The notes under the pieces were generated by a model that saw only the letters and a list, made by a program, of their open reading frames with translations, had not been told where the DNA came from and searched no databases. Shown in pieces: positions 5,445-7,423 of a DNA stretch of 7,423 nt (position 1 is its first letter; each line of letters begins with the position of its first letter). Source of the stretch: JALOLG01 sp035557475 (lineage in GTDB: Bacteria > Actinomycetota > Acidimicrobiia > Acidimicrobiales > Ilumatobacteraceae); contig DATMDV010000335.1 of NCBI GenBank assembly GCA_035557475.1, positions 1-7,423 on the forward strand, written 5' to 3'. A program made the translations under genes and the position numbers.

Positions 5445-5933
5445 TCAGCCCTGCTTCGCCTTCCAGCGCTCGCGGGCGAGCCGGCTGCGCTCGAGCAGGT
5501 CGGCCGGCACGCGCTTGGCCGCTTCCGAGAGCTCGACGCCACCACCGGCATCCGCGCTGGCGGCAGCGTCGGTGGCCGACGCGTCGGCGCTCGGCTCCTC
5601 CTCCGCCGGGTCCTCGAACGCGGGTGGCTCCATTCCGGGCAGCCAGTACTTGTGCAGATCGCGCACGACGTCGACCAGCCCGTCGGTGTCGTTCGCCCCC
5701 GTGTGATCGCCGGTGAGATCGACGGTGATCATGTTGGCGTAGATGTGCACGCCCGCCACCTTCCCGGTGGCGAACAACCGGCGGGCGAGCTCGGCGGCGG
5801 GTCGCGGACCGACCGCATCGCCGGCCGATGCGAACCGCTCGTGGCCCATCCCCGTGAGCGTGCGGTTGGCCTCGAACCGCACGATGCCGGGCAACGTGCT
5901 CGGCTTCTCGACGACAGCGACCGGCTGACCCAT
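5445..5933 (-). CDS. Nfu/NifU N-terminal-type domain protein
   Basis: 162 residues from ATG 5933-5931. Residues about 8-95 resemble the Nfu N-terminal domain: a Pro-Gly plus RFEANR segment (about 13-23), then AAELARRLFATGKVAGVHIYANMITVDLTG-like sequence at about 44-73, the 'LF..G V.GV.I..N.ITV' pattern of the family. The C-terminal NFU domain with its CxxC iron-sulfur ligands is absent and there are no cysteines, so it cannot itself carry a cluster as Nfu does. An acidic, Ala/Ser-rich linker and a basic helix (SRLARERWKAKQ) close the protein. A GTG at 5945-5943 is a possible alternative start; neither start has a clear ribosome-binding site. It is codirectional with, and just upstream of, imuA', but the separate SOS promoter argues against one operon. 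Function unknown; the domain call is from pattern memory. Confidence 0.75.
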   Translation of the reverse strand: MGQPVAVVEKPSTLPGIVRFEANRTLTGMGHERFASAGDAVGPRPAAELARRLFATGKVAGVHIYANMITVDLTGDHTGANDTDGLVDVVRDLHKYWLPGMEPPAFEDPAEEEPSADASATDAAASADAGGGVELSEAAKRVPADLLERSRLARERWKAKQG

Positions 5934-6021
5934 GGCGGGCGTCACGCTAGCGCTCACATCGCGGGGGCACCGATTTGCCCGGGTGTGATGCCGGGACTTC
6001 TTGGGCGTACGGTTGCTCACC
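5934..6021. promoter_or_regulatory. Divergent intergenic region between the Nfu-N-like gene and the acyl-CoA dehydrogenase
   Basis: These 88 bases must hold both divergent promoters unless either gene is read through from elsewhere. For the dehydrogenase a TANNNT-like TACGGT (6008-6013) ends eight bases before the ATG, again suggesting a very short or absent leader. For the Nfu-N-like gene TAGCGT (minus strand, 5949-5944) is ten bases before its ATG. Neither has a convincing -35 partner, and no palindromic operator stands out. Confidence 0.3.
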
Positions 6022-7341
6022 ATGCCCGATGCTGCAACCGCACCTCTGACACCTGCACGTCCGTCCGGACCCGCACCGGCGCCGAGCCTCGACGAGTTCA
6101 CCGGCGAAGTCGAGTCGTTCCTCGAGGCCAACGCCAACCGCAAGGAGGCCGAGAAGAAGTTCGTGTGGGGTGAGGGCTCCGACACGGTGGCGATGTTCGA
6201 AGAGCGTGACCGCGCCACCGAGCGCGCCCAGCTGACGGCGGCCTGCGAGTGGCGCGCCAAGCGGTTCGACGCCGGGCTCGGATGGATCACCGGTCCGGTC
6301 GAGTTCGGCGGCCGTGGCCTGTCGAGCGCGCACCAGCGCGCCTACGACACGCTCGAGTCCAAGTACGACGTCCCCAACCAGGGCTTCTTCACGATCGGGC
6401 TCGGCATGGTCGCGCCGACGATCCTCGCCCACGGCAGCGCGGCCGCCAAGGATCGCTACCTGCAGGCGATGTACCGCGCCGACCTCGTCGCCTGCCAGTT
6501 GTTCTCCGAGCCGGGCGCCGGCAGCGACCTGGCCAGTCTGCAGACCAAGGCCGAGCGCGACGGCGACGAGTGGGTGATCACCGGCCAGAAGGTGTGGACC
6601 ACCGGCGCCCAGTACGCCGACATCGGCGAGATCATCGCCCGCACCGATCCCGAGCTCCCGAAGCACAAGGGGCTCACCGGATTCGTCGTCGACATGCGCG
6701 CGCCCGGCGTCGAGGTGCGGCCGTTGCGTCAGATGACAGGTGGTGCGAGCTTCAACGAGGTCTTCTTCAACGAGGTGAAGGTCCCCGACGACGATCGTCT
6801 CGGCGACCTCAACAACGGATGGAACGTCGCTCTCACCACGCTCATGAACGAGCGCTCGGCGATCGGCGCCGGTGGCGGCGGCGGCAACAACCTGCTGACC
6901 CGCCTCATCGCGATGACCAAGGCATTCGGGTTGTCCGACGATCCACTCGTGCGCCAGGAGCTGGCCGACCTCGTCATCCGGTCACGGGTGCAGAACATGA
7001 ACAACCAGCGCGCCCTCGACAAGATCCGCGCCGGCCAGATGCCGGGCCCCGAGATGAGCATGGCCAAGCTCGGCGGGATGATGATCATGCGCCGGATGGG
7101 TGACTTCGTCTCGCACGTGCTCGGGCCGAAGATGATCGCCGACACCGGCGAGTGGGGCACGTTCGCCTGGGCTCAGCTCGTGCTCGGCACGCCAGGCGGG
7201 CGCATCGCAGGTGGCAGCGACGAAGTGATGCGCAACATCGTCGGCGAACGCGTGCTCGGGTTGCCGAAGGACGCCGGAATCGACTCCACGTCACCGTTCC
7301 GTGAACTGAAGGTCGGGACGCAGACGACCGCGCTTGATTGA
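6022..7341 (+). CDS. Acyl-CoA dehydrogenase (FadE family)
   Basis: 439-residue flavoprotein that oxidises an acyl-CoA thioester at the alpha-beta bond, passing electrons to electron-transfer flavoprotein. The substrate cannot be read from sequence. A Pro/Ala-rich tail of about 25 residues precedes the N-terminal helical domain. The beta-domain carries the family signature QLFSEPGAGSDLASL (159-173) and the flavin-contacting WTTGA (192-196). The C-terminal helical domain ends with IAGGSDEVMRNIVGERVLGLP (starting at 395). At the MCAD catalytic-Glu position there is Gly (G397), as in many actinobacterial FadE proteins. E277 in NERSAIG aligns with the alternative catalytic Glu of isovaleryl-CoA and long-chain acyl-CoA dehydrogenases, so the enzyme is probably active. 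ATG 6022 is preferred over an in-frame TTG at 6001; no Shine-Dalgarno is seen. It is transcribed away from the mutasome, with which I see no functional link. Confidence 0.94.
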   Translation: MPDAATAPLTPARPSGPAPAPSLDEFTGEVESFLEANANRKEAEKKFVWGEGSDTVAMFEERDRATERAQLTAACEWRAKRFDAGLGWITGPVEFGGRGLSSAHQRAYDTLESKYDVPNQGFFTIGLGMVAPTILAHGSAAAKDRYLQAMYRADLVACQLFSEPGAGSDLASLQTKAERDGDEWVITGQKVWTTGAQYADIGEIIARTDPELPKHKGLTGFVVDMRAPGVEVRPLRQMTGGASFNEVFFNEVKVPDDDRLGDLNNGWNVALTTLMNERSAIGAGGGGGNNLLTRLIAMTKAFGLSDDPLVRQELADLVIRSRVQNMNNQRALDKIRAGQMPGPEMSMAKLGGMMIMRRMGDFVSHVLGPKMIADTGEWGTFAWAQLVLGTPGGRIAGGSDEVMRNIVGERVLGLPKDAGIDSTSPFRELKVGTQTTALD

Positions 7342-7387
7342 GTCGGCTCACGCAACACCGGAGCGTTACACGTCTGGTCGCCGACTC
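7340..7387 (+). terminator. Weak long-loop inverted repeat after the acyl-CoA dehydrogenase
   Basis: GAGTCGGC (7340-7347, overlapping the stop codon) and GCCGACTC (7380-7387) are perfect 8-base complements separated by 32 bases. CCTTTTG follows about a dozen bases later. The long loop makes it a weak terminator candidate. The remaining bases to the window end (7388-7423) show no gene. Confidence 0.25.
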
Positions 7388-7423
7388 GTGCGGGTCAGGT
7401 CCTTTTGTTCGTCGCGCTCCTAC

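Noticed and set aside
6249..7103. 284-residue plus-strand open frame
   Set aside because: Frame-shifted shadow inside the acyl-CoA dehydrogenase, Arg-rich and low complexity.

Overview
The window is about 7.4 kb of GC-rich (roughly 70% by eye) bacterial chromosome. Protein content, GC-rich codon use and LexA operators of the CGAAC-N4-GTTCG type all point to an actinobacterium. The style of the DnaE2, ImuB and FadE-like proteins would fit an Acidimicrobiia/Ilumatobacter-like lineage, but that finer placement is an inference without a database search.

Five of the six genes are read completely. From left to right: dnaE2 on the minus strand (1-2033), cut by the left edge so that only its N-terminal 677 codons are present; a plus-strand OmpR/PhoB-family response regulator with an atypical receiver (2291-3037); imuB (3063-4682, minus) and imuA' (4684-5379, minus), one base apart; a minus-strand gene for a small protein with an Nfu/NifU N-terminal-type domain (5445-5933); and a plus-strand acyl-CoA dehydrogenase (6022-7341).

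The core is an SOS mutagenesis cassette, the ImuA'-ImuB-DnaE2 'mycobacterial mutasome': an error-prone C-family polymerase, a catalytically dead Y-family adaptor carrying a beta-clamp-binding motif, and a RecA-fold accessory protein. The two transcription units each start behind LexA-type operators. dnaE2 has two operators in tandem, one perfect and one with a single mismatch; imuA' has one with a single mismatch. Both promoters can be read with the same geometry: a TKGCGT -35, a 17-bp spacer, a -10 hexamer, and 6 bases to the ATG. This predicts leaderless, DNA-damage-induced mRNAs.

The unusual point is the response regulator inserted on the opposite strand between imuB and dnaE2. It has no adjacent histidine kinase, it lacks the conserved Lys and Thr/Ser switch residues of the receiver, and a candidate 11-bp-period direct-repeat operator lies in the short region it shares with dnaE2. 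It converges on imuB, with a symmetrical hairpin exactly between the two stop codons. The right-hand part (Nfu-N-like protein and acyl-CoA dehydrogenase, divergent from a shared 88-bp gap) looks like ordinary metabolic chromosome. I see no RNA genes, CRISPR arrays or mobile elements.
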